A stretch of DNA of 64,000 bases from CAZDWZ01 sp964509425 (GCA_964509425.1 CAZDWZ010000003.1:372001-436000), one strand, 5' to 3'; positions 15,448-24,350 are shown, counted from the stretch's first letter. Notes: generated from the sequence alone by a model not told the origin. Numbers and translations are program-made.

Positions 15448-15757
15448 AGCTGCGCGAGCAGCATCCCTTTGAGGACGCCTGCGCTTTTCCTGGTGACTCT
15501 CATGTCATAGTTCCGCTCCGCCAATGCTCAAATAGCTGAACTCAAGAGGCGGTCACACTCCGCATGCTTTAGCTCGGGGACGCAATTCTTATGTTCCGCG
15601 GAAGGCGTGCTCAAGGGATCGACCGAGAAAATTTCTTAATGCATCCATAACGATAGACGGATCCCCCCGCCAGTTTTCTTGTAAAGGATGCTTTGCCAAT
15701 TTTTTTTGACCGAAAGCGACTCGTTCGTTTAGTGGGACGCCAGTCCGGAGCCGGGGT
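15448..15757. other. Intergenic region between convergent genes
   Basis: 310 bp between the PEP-CTERM gene (plus) and the metallophosphoesterase gene (minus). I see no gene or strong hairpin. A T8 tract near 15700 could end plus-strand transcription but has no good stem before it. Confidence 0.4.
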
Positions 15758-16645
15758 CTATTCCACCAACTCAAAGCAGGTTATCTCGGGAGGACAGAAG
15801 AGCCGGAGCGGTACCCCTACGTGGCCGATTCCTGCGTTCGTGTAGACGTGAGTCCGTCCGTGCCGTGAGAGTCCGAGAATATGCACTTTTTGTTTCGTGC
15901 ACGATCTGAGGGCGCCTATCATGGGGAAGCGAATCTGCCCTCCGTGGGTGTGTCCGCACAACATGAGATCGACGGTGTCTATCAAGTTGCTCTTTTGATC
16001 GAGCACGATGTCAGGATTGTGCGAGAGCAGAATCTGCGCAAAACCCGGCTTCTCGCCGGAAAACGTGCGTTCCAAGCAAGGGTCTCCCATTCGTGCATCG
16101 TCGACACCAAAAACGGTGAGCTGATGTCCATTTTTCACGATGTCGTGCCGCTGGTTTTTGAGCCAGCGGATCGACTGCGGGAGCTGTCGTCGGATGGTGC
16201 CGATTCCTTCGAGGTAGTCATGATTTCCGAAGACCCCAACAATACCGTCTTCGGGTTGAAGGCGACTCAATATCGGAGACAGCTCTCGAGCGAGTGTTCG
16301 AACCTTTCGGCGATAATCGGTCCAGCCAAAAAATTTCGGATGAATATCGGTGGCGAGTTTGTGTTTCAGGCCGGTCAGTCCCGCGACGACGTAGTCGCCG
16401 GTTAGGAGAACGAGGCTCGGCTTCAATGAATTGGTGATCTCGATTGCAGTTTCAACAATCGAGGGTCTTGTCGCGGGTCCATAATGCAGATCGCTCAGTT
16501 GGACGAAGCGGTAGTGCACGAAGGGGGCCGGGAGATTCGGAATGCGAAGCTTGATTCGTGTGATTTTGAAACGGCCGCTCTTGATCGTCGAGAGCTCGGT
16601 TGAGATCTCGGTCTCGCGATCCAATTCTCCGGCTGTCATTTTCAT
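15758..16645 (-). CDS. YkuE-like metallophosphoesterase
   Basis: A 295-residue calcineurin-like phosphodiesterase with all five motif blocks: QLSDLHYGP (D-x-H), LLTGDYV (GD), VFGNHDYLEG (GNHD), LSHNPDIV (H) and LCGHTHGGQIRFP (GHTHGG). These coordinate the two metal ions. The GHTHGGQIRFP ending and length place it with the YkuE/YaeI membrane-associated UDP-2,3-diacylglucosamine-type hydrolases, although the typical N-terminal membrane anchor is replaced here by a soluble 45-residue lead. Substrate unproven. The gene is convergent with the PEP-CTERM gene and lies downstream of leuS on the same strand, 101 bp away. Confidence 0.85.
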   Translation of the reverse strand: MKMTAGELDRETEISTELSTIKSGRFKITRIKLRIPNLPAPFVHYRFVQLSDLHYGPATRPSIVETAIEITNSLKPSLVLLTGDYVVAGLTGLKHKLATDIHPKFFGWTDYRRKVRTLARELSPILSRLQPEDGIVGVFGNHDYLEGIGTIRRQLPQSIRWLKNQRHDIVKNGHQLTVFGVDDARMGDPCLERTFSGEKPGFAQILLSHNPDIVLDQKSNLIDTVDLMLCGHTHGGQIRFPMIGALRSCTKQKVHILGLSRHGRTHVYTNAGIGHVGVPLRLFCPPEITCFELVE

Positions 16646-16746
16646 AATTCAGGATTCCAAGTCGCTTTGACGCGGCCCCGTACGTAATCGCCCAACTATC
16701 CACCAGGCGGGATTTCCCGCAGCAGGTAAGATGCAACAAAGACGCA

Positions 16747-19290
16747 TTAGGATACGACGAAATTCACAAGTCGATTCGGGACCACAACCTCTCGCTGGAT
16801 CGTCTTTCCGCTCAAATACTGGGCGACTTTTTCGCTTTTCTTGGCCAGCTTCAGCAGGTCGGCTTTATCCATCTCAGGTGCCACGCTCAGCGTATCTCGC
16901 AACTTGCCGTTTACCTGTACCGCGATGGTGACGAGGTCCGACGAAGTAAGCTCAGGCGAGTAACTCGGCCAGGGCGCATAGGCGAGGGTCTCGCTATGTC
17001 CGAGCATCTGCCAGAGCTCCTCGCCGAAGTGCGGGGCAAACGGTGAGAGGAGAAGCACGAATCTCTCGATCACGGATTTCGAAACCCCTTCGCTTTCATT
17101 CGCTTCGTTTACGAAGGTCATCAACGCGGCAATCGCCGTGTGGAACTTCATCTGCTCGATGTCTTCAGTGACCTTCTTGATCGTGCGATGAATGAGACGC
17201 TCCACTTTTTCAGGAGCCGGCTCCTTTGCCGAAAGGATCGATTGTTTTACTGAGCCGCCTTGGTCGACGATCAGATTCCAAGCCCGGTGGAGAAACTTGT
17301 AAATCCCACCGACTGAACTGCTGTTCCAGGGCTTCACCTGCTCGAGAGGTCCGAGGAACATCTCGTACATTCGCAGGGTATCGGCGCCGTACTCCCGAAC
17401 CATGTCGTCAGGATTGATTACGTTTCCGCGCGACTTGGACATTTTTTGATTGTCTTCGCCGAGGATCATCCCTTGGTTGACGAGCTTCTGAAACGGTTCG
17501 CGCGTTGAAACCAAGCCGAGGTCGAACAGCACGTGATGCCAGAACCGCGAATAAAGAAGGTGAAGCACGGCATGCTCAACACCGCCGACGTAAAGGTCGA
17601 CGGGCATCCAGTAATTCTCTTTCTCCTTATCCCACGCGGCAGTTTTGTTCGTCGCGTCGATGAACCGGAGATAATACCAGCAGCTTCCGGCCCACTGCGG
17701 CATCGTGTTCGTCTCCCGCATCGCGGGCTTTCCTGTTTCCGGGTCGGTCGTCTTCACCCAGTCGGTGGCGCGAGCCAGAGTCGGTTGACCGTCGTCGGTG
17801 GGTTGATACTTTTCAACGGCAGGGAGCAGCACCGGCAAATCCGAGTCCGAAAGAATTTTCGGAGCGCCGTCAACATGGATGACCGGGAAGGGTTCGCCCC
17901 AATATCGCTGGCGGCTGAAGAGCCAATCCCGGAGCTTGTAGTTTACTTTAACGCGTCCGAGCCCTTTCTCCTTGATGTATTCGATGACCGGCTTTCGGGC
18001 TTCATGCCAACGAAGCCCGCGCACTTCCTTCGGTTCTTGAAGGATGCCCTTTGGCTCGAGGTAGCAATATTCAAGGTTTTTAACTTTGGCGGCTTCTTCC
18101 GGGTCTTCAGGAAGCATCGCGATCTTCAATGGAATATTGTACTTCTTGGCAAACTTGAAGTCGCGATCGTCGTGCGCACTGCAGTTTACGATCCCAGTGC
18201 CGTAATCGATGAGGACGTATGAGGCGACCCAGATTGGCAAATCGCCTGTGCCAAATGGATTCTCGACATATCGGCCGGTGAAGATCCCTTCCAAGTCTTG
18301 GTCGAAGTGGAAGCGCTTGGAGAGCTTCTTCGCCTTGATGTACTCGACGAACTCCATCACTTCCTTCTCTTGCGGAGTGCCCTTTACGAGCTGCTCGACA
18401 TAGGGATGTTCGGGAGCGATGACGGTAAAAGTTTGTGCGAGAAAAGTCTGGGGAATGGAGTCGAACACTTCAAACTCAATGTCGAAGTCCTTTATCTTCT
18501 GCTTGAAGTTAATCCCTTCGCTCTTTCCAATCCAGTTTCTCTGCATCTCCTTGACGCTCTCGGGCCAGTCGAGGTCATTCAAGCCGTCGAGGAGCTGTTC
18601 AGCATAGTCCGTGATGCGGAGCATCCACTGCCTCATCGGCTTTCGGATAACTTCATGTCCTCCGCGCTCGCTTTTCCCATCGATGACTTCTTCATTGGCG
18701 AGAACTGTTCCCAGGGCGGGACACCAGTTCACCGGCGCGTCCTCCATGTAGGCGAGGCCTTTCTTGTAGAGCTGTGCGAATATCCACTGAGTCCAATGAT
18801 AGTAGTCCGGGTCGCTGGTCGCGACTTCTCGACGCCAGTCGTACGAGAAGCCGAGTGATTGAATCTGGCGCTTGAAGACGTCGATGTTCTTGTACGTCGT
18901 TACGGCTGGATGGGTGCCGGTCTCTATTGCATACTGCTCAGCTGGCAGTCCGAAGGCGTCCCAGCCCATGGGATGGAGTACATTAAAGCCGCGCATACGT
19001 TTATAGCGCGCCATGATGTCGGTCGCGGTGTATCCCTCAGGGTGCCCGACGTGCAGCCCGGCGCCGCTCGGGTAGGGGAACATGTCGAGAACGTAGTATT
19101 TCGGCTTGGTCTTATCGACCTCGACACGGAATGTTTCATTGTCCGCCCAATACTTTTGCCATTTCGGCTCGATTGTTGCCGGCTCATACCGGGAAGCCCG
19201 GCCGGTCTTACGCTCGTCGGAGTGTGCGTTGCCGTTGGGTGTAGCGGTCGCTCCGCTCGAAGAAATCTCCTTCGCCAAATCCTTTGACAT
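16747..19290 (-). CDS. leuS: Leucyl-tRNA synthetase
   Basis: Class I aminoacyl-tRNA synthetase that charges tRNA-Leu with leucine. The 847 residues match bacterial LeuRS (about 860). The HIGH motif reads HVGH at 80-83, HPMGWDAFGLPAEQYA follows, the CP1 editing domain is present (IDYGTGIVNCSAHDDRD) and the KMSKS loop reads KMSKSRGN; the C-terminal anticodon-binding and tRNA-contact domains run to the end. The first 35 residues are a hydrophilic extension (SSSGATATPNGNAHS) not usual for LeuRS. It is divergent from lptE; the leader carries two hairpins (19327-19380). Confidence 0.97.
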   Translation of the reverse strand: MSKDLAKEISSSGATATPNGNAHSDERKTGRASRYEPATIEPKWQKYWADNETFRVEVDKTKPKYYVLDMFPYPSGAGLHVGHPEGYTATDIMARYKRMRGFNVLHPMGWDAFGLPAEQYAIETGTHPAVTTYKNIDVFKRQIQSLGFSYDWRREVATSDPDYYHWTQWIFAQLYKKGLAYMEDAPVNWCPALGTVLANEEVIDGKSERGGHEVIRKPMRQWMLRITDYAEQLLDGLNDLDWPESVKEMQRNWIGKSEGINFKQKIKDFDIEFEVFDSIPQTFLAQTFTVIAPEHPYVEQLVKGTPQEKEVMEFVEYIKAKKLSKRFHFDQDLEGIFTGRYVENPFGTGDLPIWVASYVLIDYGTGIVNCSAHDDRDFKFAKKYNIPLKIAMLPEDPEEAAKVKNLEYCYLEPKGILQEPKEVRGLRWHEARKPVIEYIKEKGLGRVKVNYKLRDWLFSRQRYWGEPFPVIHVDGAPKILSDSDLPVLLPAVEKYQPTDDGQPTLARATDWVKTTDPETGKPAMRETNTMPQWAGSCWYYLRFIDATNKTAAWDKEKENYWMPVDLYVGGVEHAVLHLLYSRFWHHVLFDLGLVSTREPFQKLVNQGMILGEDNQKMSKSRGNVINPDDMVREYGADTLRMYEMFLGPLEQVKPWNSSSVGGIYKFLHRAWNLIVDQGGSVKQSILSAKEPAPEKVERLIHRTIKKVTEDIEQMKFHTAIAALMTFVNEANESEGVSKSVIERFVLLLSPFAPHFGEELWQMLGHSETLAYAPWPSYSPELTSSDLVTIAVQVNGKLRDTLSVAPEMDKADLLKLAKKSEKVAQYLSGKTIQREVVVPNRLVNFVVS

Positions 19291-19326
19291 ATCTCTCTCG
19301 ACTCAAATTTGTAATTCTGACTACTC

Positions 19327-19380
19327 CCCATCTCGATGGGTGCTCAGCGGATTCTCGGAGGCGTTGAAACCCCGAGAATC
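19327..19380 (-). promoter_or_regulatory. Paired hairpins in the leuS leader
   Basis: On the minus strand, between about 90 and 37 nt before the leuS start, there are two stems: GATTCTCGG/CCGAGAATC (19372-19380 with 19350-19358, perfect 9 bp) and CCCATC/GATGGG (19327-19340, perfect 6 bp with a 2-base loop). Neither is followed by a T run, so they are not terminators. They may be a structured leader affecting leuS translation. No T-box sequence (the specifier or the TGGNACCGCG element) is seen. Confidence 0.35.
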
Positions 19381-19530
19381 AGTATAGCCGTTGCTCCAAA
19401 CGGGCAACCGGCCATACATAGCGGTTCTCAATATTGGAAATTTGTCGGGAAGCCGGATGCTTCGCCATTTGATTGTTTCATTTCTATTGAGAAGCGCTAT
19501 ATTACTCTACCTGCCGAGAGGAAGACAAAT

Positions 19531-20160
19531 ATGAAGGCCAGATTGACGTTTATCGTGTTTTTGTTCGCTGCGGCGGCTGCCGGATGGACCGGTTGCGGCT
19601 ACAAGTTCCAAGGCAGCGGCTCGATTCTGCCGGCCGATATCAAGACCGTTGCGATTCCGCTGGTCCAGAATGATACGACCGAGAGCCGGATGAGTGAACG
19701 CATGACCGAGGAGTTGCGATCCCGTTTTGAACGCTACGGTGTGGTGAAAATCAGTGAGGATGAGGCACTTGCCGACGCCGTCTTGAAAGTTCGACTGCTA
19801 AAGCTAGAGACGAAGACACGGAACGTCACCTCGCCGCAACGTGACCCCGTACCTGACATCGCCGTGGACCAAGATTTGGTCATGACCATCTCGGCCGAGC
19901 TGAGACGGAGGAACGGCCAGCTTCTATACAAAAACTCCAATCTGATCGTTTCGGAGGCATTCGCCGGGATTAGTAGCGTTGTCGTTACCTCCAGTAGCTC
20001 CTTCGCTCAGGGTGGCACGGATGCGAACACCTTGAACGCTCTCGGCGCGCAAGCGAGCTCGGTAGCTGTCGCTCAGGGTCAGCAAGACCAGGTGTTGGAT
20101 ACGCTCATCGAGGAGTCGTCCAGACAGCTTTACCTCGAGTCCGTCGCCGCAGATTTCTAA
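19531..20160 (+). CDS. lptE: LPS-assembly lipoprotein LptE
   Basis: The start at 19531 follows GAGAGGAAG. The 209-residue protein has a lipoprotein signal with WTGCGYKF (lipidated C22) and the LptE signature after it: GYKFQGSG, LPADIKTVAIPLVQNDT, then a beta-rich domain and a C-terminal helix (DTLIEESSRQLYLESVAADF). LptE plugs the LptD barrel in the outer membrane and helps insert LPS. Its presence supports an LPS outer membrane. The Ser/Ala/Gln-rich stretch SSSSFAQGGTDANTLNALGA in the middle is typical of deltaproteobacterial LptE-like proteins. Confidence 0.85.
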   Translation: MKARLTFIVFLFAAAAAGWTGCGYKFQGSGSILPADIKTVAIPLVQNDTTESRMSERMTEELRSRFERYGVVKISEDEALADAVLKVRLLKLETKTRNVTSPQRDPVPDIAVDQDLVMTISAELRRRNGQLLYKNSNLIVSEAFAGISSVVVTSSSSFAQGGTDANTLNALGAQASSVAVAQGQQDQVLDTLIEESSRQLYLESVAADF

Positions 20161-20171
20161 TCAAACCGTAC

Positions 20172-20286
20172 CTGCCCAGGTTTCCCGCATCGTTCGTTGG
20201 ATTGATTGGAAAAAATGCTCATTTACCTCAGGTAAACTGCGCTTTTTCCCAATCAATCCGCCTCGACTGCGGGACAACCTGGGCAG
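20172..20286. repeat. 115-bp near-perfect palindrome
   Basis: The left arm starts CTGCCCAGG at 20172 and the right arm ends CCTGGGCAG at 20286. Inner matched blocks include CCCGCA with TGCGGG, GGATTGATTGG with CCAATCAATCC, AAAAA with TTTTT, and TTTACCT with AGGTAAA. About 85% of each arm pairs and the centre (ACCTCAGGT) leaves almost no loop. It begins 12 bp after the lptE stop. It contains no gene and no T run at its end. It could be a MITE-like insertion, a long-hairpin RNA or a protein-binding cruciform. Confidence 0.8.
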
Positions 20287-20357
20287 TTATCTTTTTACGA
20301 GCCCTCGGTTTAAAGATCCTCTTCCGCATCAATTCCTGCATAATACTGCCGATCGGA

Positions 20358-20391
20358 TGGGCCGTTCATTCTGCGAGCGGCCATTTTTTTT
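20358..20391 (+). terminator. Intrinsic terminator 21 bp before the next start codon
   Basis: GGCCG (20360-20364) pairs with CGGCC (20378-20382), followed by A and eight T. It would end lptE-side transcription, but it lies just before the ATG at 20412, leaving no room for a separate promoter after it. The next gene must therefore be transcribed through it, so it may act as an attenuator. Confidence 0.7.
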
Positions 20392-20411
20392 GGTGTCGGA
20401 CCGGAGGGTTT

Positions 20412-20861
20412 ATGCAGCATCTTCGTAACGTTCTCGGGAAGTACTTTGAGAGTAACGATCGGGCGTCGATAGGCGACCTGATTCATGCTTATGGCGACCC
20501 TGGACAAGTGCTGCTTTCATATCGGCTTTTCTGGCCGGAGTTCTGTGCGATGCAAGGACATGTGCTCCTCCGCGACCTCCTCAAGGTGAAAGGGGGTCCG
20601 GAGAAAGTTCAGGATATTTTGCTCGAGTCAGAGAACCTCCAAAAGTCGTTGCGGCCGTTTCGTTCCATGAAGCTGCCCAGCCTCTTCATTGAGAACTTTC
20701 ATGACGAGAGCCATTATCAGCTCTTGGGGGAGTTGTTGAAGTCGACTTGGACTTCGGCGCTTCTCGCGGAATTCCCGGAGACCAAATTCGAAGTACGCCT
20801 CTTGGACGAAAAGGACACCGGAGACGTTCTTACGATCTCCTTCGAGCAACTCTCTGAATAG
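20412..20861 (+). CDS. Hypothetical protein, 149 aa
   Basis: The start at 20412 has a strong GGAGGG site. The 149-residue soluble protein is helical in its first two thirds (MQHLRNVLGKYFESNDRASI, VLLSYRLFWPEFCAMQGHVL) and contains a beta-rich end (EFPETKFEVRLLDEKDTGDV). No known domain. It sits between lptE and lysS and is preceded by a terminator-like hairpin. The frame runs back to 20202 through the palindrome and terminator, which I reject as coding. Confidence 0.65.
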   Translation: MQHLRNVLGKYFESNDRASIGDLIHAYGDPGQVLLSYRLFWPEFCAMQGHVLLRDLLKVKGGPEKVQDILLESENLQKSLRPFRSMKLPSLFIENFHDESHYQLLGELLKSTWTSALLAEFPETKFEVRLLDEKDTGDVLTISFEQLSE

Positions 20862-20940
20862 TGTTCAGTCCGCCGCCCGTGATGAATTGGCGGATTGTGG
20901 GCTCCTTGCCTTAGGTCCGGTCATTTGCCACTATCGCGGG

Positions 20941-22428
20941 ATGGAAAAACTCGCCGATCAGCAGGAGAGATCCGAGCAGGATCAAATCCGTTTTGAAAAA
21001 CTCGCTCAGTTACGAGCTGAAGGATACCCCTTTCCAAATGATGCCGAGGTCGCGAACTCTTCCGCGGACGTCATCGCTCTCGCGTCACAGACGCCAATCG
21101 ACGATTCAAAAAAACTGACAATTGCCGGTCGTTTGATGACGCTCCGTCTGATGGGGAAGGCGGCATTTTGTCACATTCAAGATCGATTTGGGAAAATCCA
21201 AATTTACATTCGCCAAGATGAAATCGGCGATGAGCTTTTCGAGCGATTCAAATCGCTCGATCTCGGAGACATCGTTTGGTTCTCCGGTTCGGCATTTGTC
21301 ACGAAGACCGGGGAGCCGAGCTTGAAGGCGGATGCTTTCCGTCTGCTCGTGAAATGCCTTCACCCGTTGCCGGAGAAATGGCACGGTCTCAGTGATGTGG
21401 AGACTAGGTATCGCCAACGATATCTTGACTTGATTGTGAATCCGAAGGTGACGAGAACGTTCGTCCTTCGCTCGAAGATTATCTCTGCGGTTCGACAGTT
21501 CTTTGACTCGCGAGGATTCATCGAGGTCGAAACTCCGGTTCTGAATGTGATCGCGAGTGGTGCTGCCGCCCGACCTTTTCTCACGCATCATAATGCCCTC
21601 GGCATGGATCTCACGATGCGAATTGCGCTTGAGCTTCCGCTGAAAAAGCTTGTCGTCGGTGGACTCGAGCGAGTCTATGAGATCGGCCGCGTGTTCCGGA
21701 ACGAGGGGATCTCGACCGAGCACAACCCCGAATTTACGATGATCGAATTCTACCAGGCGTACGCAACCTACGATACGCTGATGGATCTCACTGAGGAACT
21801 GATCCTCACGGTCTGCGATGGAGTTTTAGGCCGACGGAGCGTCCAATATAAGGGGCTCGACGTGGACTTTGGCTCTCCGTGGCCAAGGTTGAGCATGGTC
21901 GAAGCAATCTACGCGCTCAGCGAAGTACCTCGCTCAATCGACTTGTCGACGGTTCAAGGAGCGAAGAACGCTGCAAAGCACTTGGGATTTGAAGATCTTC
22001 TCGATTTCGAAGATTACGGGAAAATTATCTACGAACTCTTCGATCGGCACTCACAACAGAGAATCGTAAACCCGACTTTTATCACTCAGCATCCGACGAG
22101 TGTTTCTCCGCTTGCGCGGCCGAATATTGAGAATCCAGAATTCACTGATCGGTTCGAGCTCTTCGTCGCGGGCATGGAAGTCGCGAATGCCTTCAGCGAA
22201 TTAAACGATGCCGAAGATCAGTTGCAGCGATTCGAGGCTCAGCTCCGAGCGAAAGAAAAAGGGGATGAGGAAGCAATGGGTCTGGATAAGGACTTCATCA
22301 CTGCGCTCGAGTATGGCCTTCCCCCCACCGGAGGACAGGGAATTGGGATTGATCGCCTCGTGATGCTTCTCACAGAGTCAGAGAGTATCCGCGACGTAAT
22401 CCTCTTTCCAACAATGAGGCTTCGGTAG
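20941..22428 (+). CDS. lysS: Lysyl-tRNA synthetase, class II
   Basis: Charges tRNA-Lys. From ATG at 20941 (MEKLADQQERSEQ) the protein has 495 residues, the usual length. It has an N-terminal OB-fold for the anticodon (LTIAGRLMTLRLMGKAAFC), class II motif 1 (FDSRGFIEVETPVL), motif 2 (RVFRNEGISTEHNPEFTMIE) and motif 3 (GIGIDRLVMLL). The frame is open to 20887 but the extra N-terminus does not resemble LysRS. No strong ribosome binding site is seen, so translation may be modest or coupled. It is followed 88 bp later by lolC. Confidence 0.96.
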   Translation: MEKLADQQERSEQDQIRFEKLAQLRAEGYPFPNDAEVANSSADVIALASQTPIDDSKKLTIAGRLMTLRLMGKAAFCHIQDRFGKIQIYIRQDEIGDELFERFKSLDLGDIVWFSGSAFVTKTGEPSLKADAFRLLVKCLHPLPEKWHGLSDVETRYRQRYLDLIVNPKVTRTFVLRSKIISAVRQFFDSRGFIEVETPVLNVIASGAAARPFLTHHNALGMDLTMRIALELPLKKLVVGGLERVYEIGRVFRNEGISTEHNPEFTMIEFYQAYATYDTLMDLTEELILTVCDGVLGRRSVQYKGLDVDFGSPWPRLSMVEAIYALSEVPRSIDLSTVQGAKNAAKHLGFEDLLDFEDYGKIIYELFDRHSQQRIVNPTFITQHPTSVSPLARPNIENPEFTDRFELFVAGMEVANAFSELNDAEDQLQRFEAQLRAKEKGDEEAMGLDKDFITALEYGLPPTGGQGIGIDRLVMLLTESESIRDVILFPTMRLR

Positions 22429-22516
22429 TTTCGGATCGTGCTGCCCATGAACTCCACTCGCTTCGGTGTTCAGCTCGCTTCGGCACAGGGTTAACTATGA
22501 GATTGTTTAGGAACTG

Positions 22517-23794
22517 ATGCCGCGTTCATTCGAATCATTTCTCGCCTTTCGATATCTTCAGAGTAAGAGAAAGGAAGTCTTCATCTCGATCATCACGATT
22601 ATCTCCATCCTTGGGGTGGCGGTGAGTGTTGTCGTGCTGAACATGGTTCTCTCGATCATGACAGGCTTCGAAGAGGAGCTTCAGTCGAAGCTCATCGACA
22701 CGAGCGCCCATGTTGTGGTTCGGAAACGTGGCGATCGGATGGACGATTACACGAAAGTAATGGACAAGATTAATGGCCTTCCGGGTGTGGTGTCCGCTTT
22801 TCCATTCACGATGAGTCAGGGTTTGATCACGAATGAGAATGGATCGAGAGGCGTGCTCATTCGCGGCGTCGCAAACCTTCCAGAACCAAAACAAAAACTT
22901 GCTAAACAGCTGTCTGATCCGAAGGATATAGAAGTTCTCTTCAATCCCCCACTGGTGAGCGTCGAACGGCCGGATGGAGAAGTCAATCAGGTTCGGCTCG
23001 CGCCGCTCATCGTCGGACGTGCTCTTCAAGACAAATTGGGGATTTATCCGGGCACTCCCGTCACGGTACTCTCTCCCGAGATGAGTTCCTCTCCCCAAGG
23101 ACTTGTCCCGCGGATGAAGCGGTTTCTCGTTATAGATACTTACGCATCGGGCCTCGTGGAGTATGAAAGTGGTGTGGCCTATACCTCGCTCGAGGATGCG
23201 CAAGCTTTCTTTAATCTCGGGGAAACGGTTTCGGGGATCGAGGTGACGGTGACGGAACCGATGAAGTCGATCCAAGAGGCGGAGCGAATTTTAACGGCTC
23301 TTGGCGGTCCGGACAGCGCATTTTCTGCGATTGACTGGACACAGCCCAATAAGGCTCTCTGGGAGGCGATCAATCTTGAGAAGCGAGTGTACTTCATCGT
23401 GCTTTTGCTCCTGATTCTCGTTGCGAGCTTTTCAATTGTGAGCACACTCGTCATGCTGGTCATGGAGAAATCGCGTGACATAGCGATACTAAAGACTCTC
23501 GGGGCCACCGATCAGCAGATCCTCCGAGTTTTTCTCATCCAGGGTTCGACGATAGGCACGCTCGGAATTATCTTCGGAACGCTGCTTGGTTTCCTCGGAT
23601 GCCTTGCGCTTAGAGAATACGGATTTCCTCTCGACCAGGCGGTCTTCTCTCTCAGTGAAGTGCCGGTGCATATGAAAGTCGAAAATTTCATCGCAGTGGC
23701 GGCGGCCGCGTTCGTGATCACGGTAGTTGCTGGAGTTTATCCGGCGCGGCGAGCGGCAAAGCTTCAGCCGGCAGATGCATTGCGTTTCGAATAG
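22517..23794 (+). CDS. lolC: Lipoprotein-releasing ABC transporter permease LolC/E
   Basis: Membrane subunit of the Lol system, which extracts outer-membrane lipoproteins from the inner membrane and hands them to LolA. The 425-residue protein has the family layout: TM1 (VFISIITIISILGVAVSVVV, about 19-45), a large periplasmic MacB-core domain (50-280), then three spans (FIVLLLLILVASFSIVSTLV; GTLGIIFGTLLGFLGCLAL; FIAVAAAAFVITVVAGVYPA) ending PARRAAKLQPADALRFE. LolD follows after the repeat array; only one permease gene is present, suggesting a homodimeric LolF-like or LolCD2 transporter. Confidence 0.93.
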   Translation: MPRSFESFLAFRYLQSKRKEVFISIITIISILGVAVSVVVLNMVLSIMTGFEEELQSKLIDTSAHVVVRKRGDRMDDYTKVMDKINGLPGVVSAFPFTMSQGLITNENGSRGVLIRGVANLPEPKQKLAKQLSDPKDIEVLFNPPLVSVERPDGEVNQVRLAPLIVGRALQDKLGIYPGTPVTVLSPEMSSSPQGLVPRMKRFLVIDTYASGLVEYESGVAYTSLEDAQAFFNLGETVSGIEVTVTEPMKSIQEAERILTALGGPDSAFSAIDWTQPNKALWEAINLEKRVYFIVLLLLILVASFSIVSTLVMLVMEKSRDIAILKTLGATDQQILRVFLIQGSTIGTLGIIFGTLLGFLGCLALREYGFPLDQAVFSLSEVPVHMKVENFIAVAAAAFVITVVAGVYPARRAAKLQPADALRFE

Positions 23795-23805
23795 GGACGC
23801 TTCCG

Positions 23806-24350
23806 CTAAATAAACTACCAATGGGTGGTTTATTTAGCGCGGCATGCGAGGCGAAGCTGAGCCAGGAAATACGGAGTGCTCTGTTCGCCACCGGAAAACA
23901 GTGCATGGCGCAGTTTGATAGATTATTTCTTGAACGGAGCACTGTGCCGCTGCTGCGAAATAAACTACCAAAGGTGGATTATTTTGTGCGGCACGCGAGG
24001 CGAAGCCGAGCTAGGAAATACCTAATGCTCCGTTCGCCAGGGAAAACGGTGCAAAGCGCAGTTTGATAGATTATTTCCTGAACGGAGCACTGTGCCGCTG
24101 CTGCGAAATAAACTACCAAAGGTGGTTTATTTTGTGCGGCACGCGAGGCGAAGCCGAGCTAGGAAATACCTAATGCTCCGTNNNNNNNNNNNNNNNNNNN
24201 NNNNNNNNNNNNNNNNNNNNNNNNNNNNNNNNNNNNNNNNNNNNNNNNNNNNNNNNNNNNNNNNNNNNNNNNNNNNNNNNNCGCCAGGGAAAACGGTGCA
24301 AAGCGCAGTTTGATAGATTATTTCCTGAACGGAGCATTTCCTGAACGGAG
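23806..24350. repeat. Tandem palindromic repeat array between lolC and lolD
   Basis: Three copies of a unit of about 148-150 bp follow the lolC stop; AAATAAACTACCA recurs with ends at 23820, 23970 and 24118. Each unit begins with a hairpin (AAATAAACTACC, a 3-4 base loop, GGTGGTTTATTT; 23806-23837 in copy 1) flanked by GTGCCGC/GCGGCAC. It also contains a second, longer inverted repeat, TGCTCCGTTC ... GAACGGAGCA. Copies 2 and 3 are nearly identical; copy 1 differs at many sites. The last copy ends with a duplicated TTCCTGAACGGAGCA. The array is interrupted by 100 N (24182-24281), so its true copy number is unknown. No convincing protein is encoded. Confidence 0.9.
24182..24281. other. Assembly gap of 100 N
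   Basis: Exactly 100 unknown bases inside the repeat array. The size is a conventional placeholder, so the real distance and the number of repeat copies are not known. The repeat is the probable cause of the break. Confidence 0.99.

Noticed and set aside
16700..16725. Terminator of leuS
   Set aside because: GGCGGGATTTCCCGC forms a short stem but has no T run on the minus strand.
20202..20411. Longer N-terminus of the 149-aa gene through the palindrome and terminator
   Set aside because: The extra sequence is the palindromic DNA and a terminator with a T8 run; ATG at 20412 has a strong ribosome binding site.
24092..24313. Small open frames in the repeat array (for example a 73-codon frame spanning the gap)
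   Set aside because: They cross unknown bases and repeat DNA and have no ribosome binding site.
23806..24350. CRISPR array
   Set aside because: The units are ~150 bp and nearly identical throughout, with no alternation of short repeats and unique spacers, and no cas genes are present.
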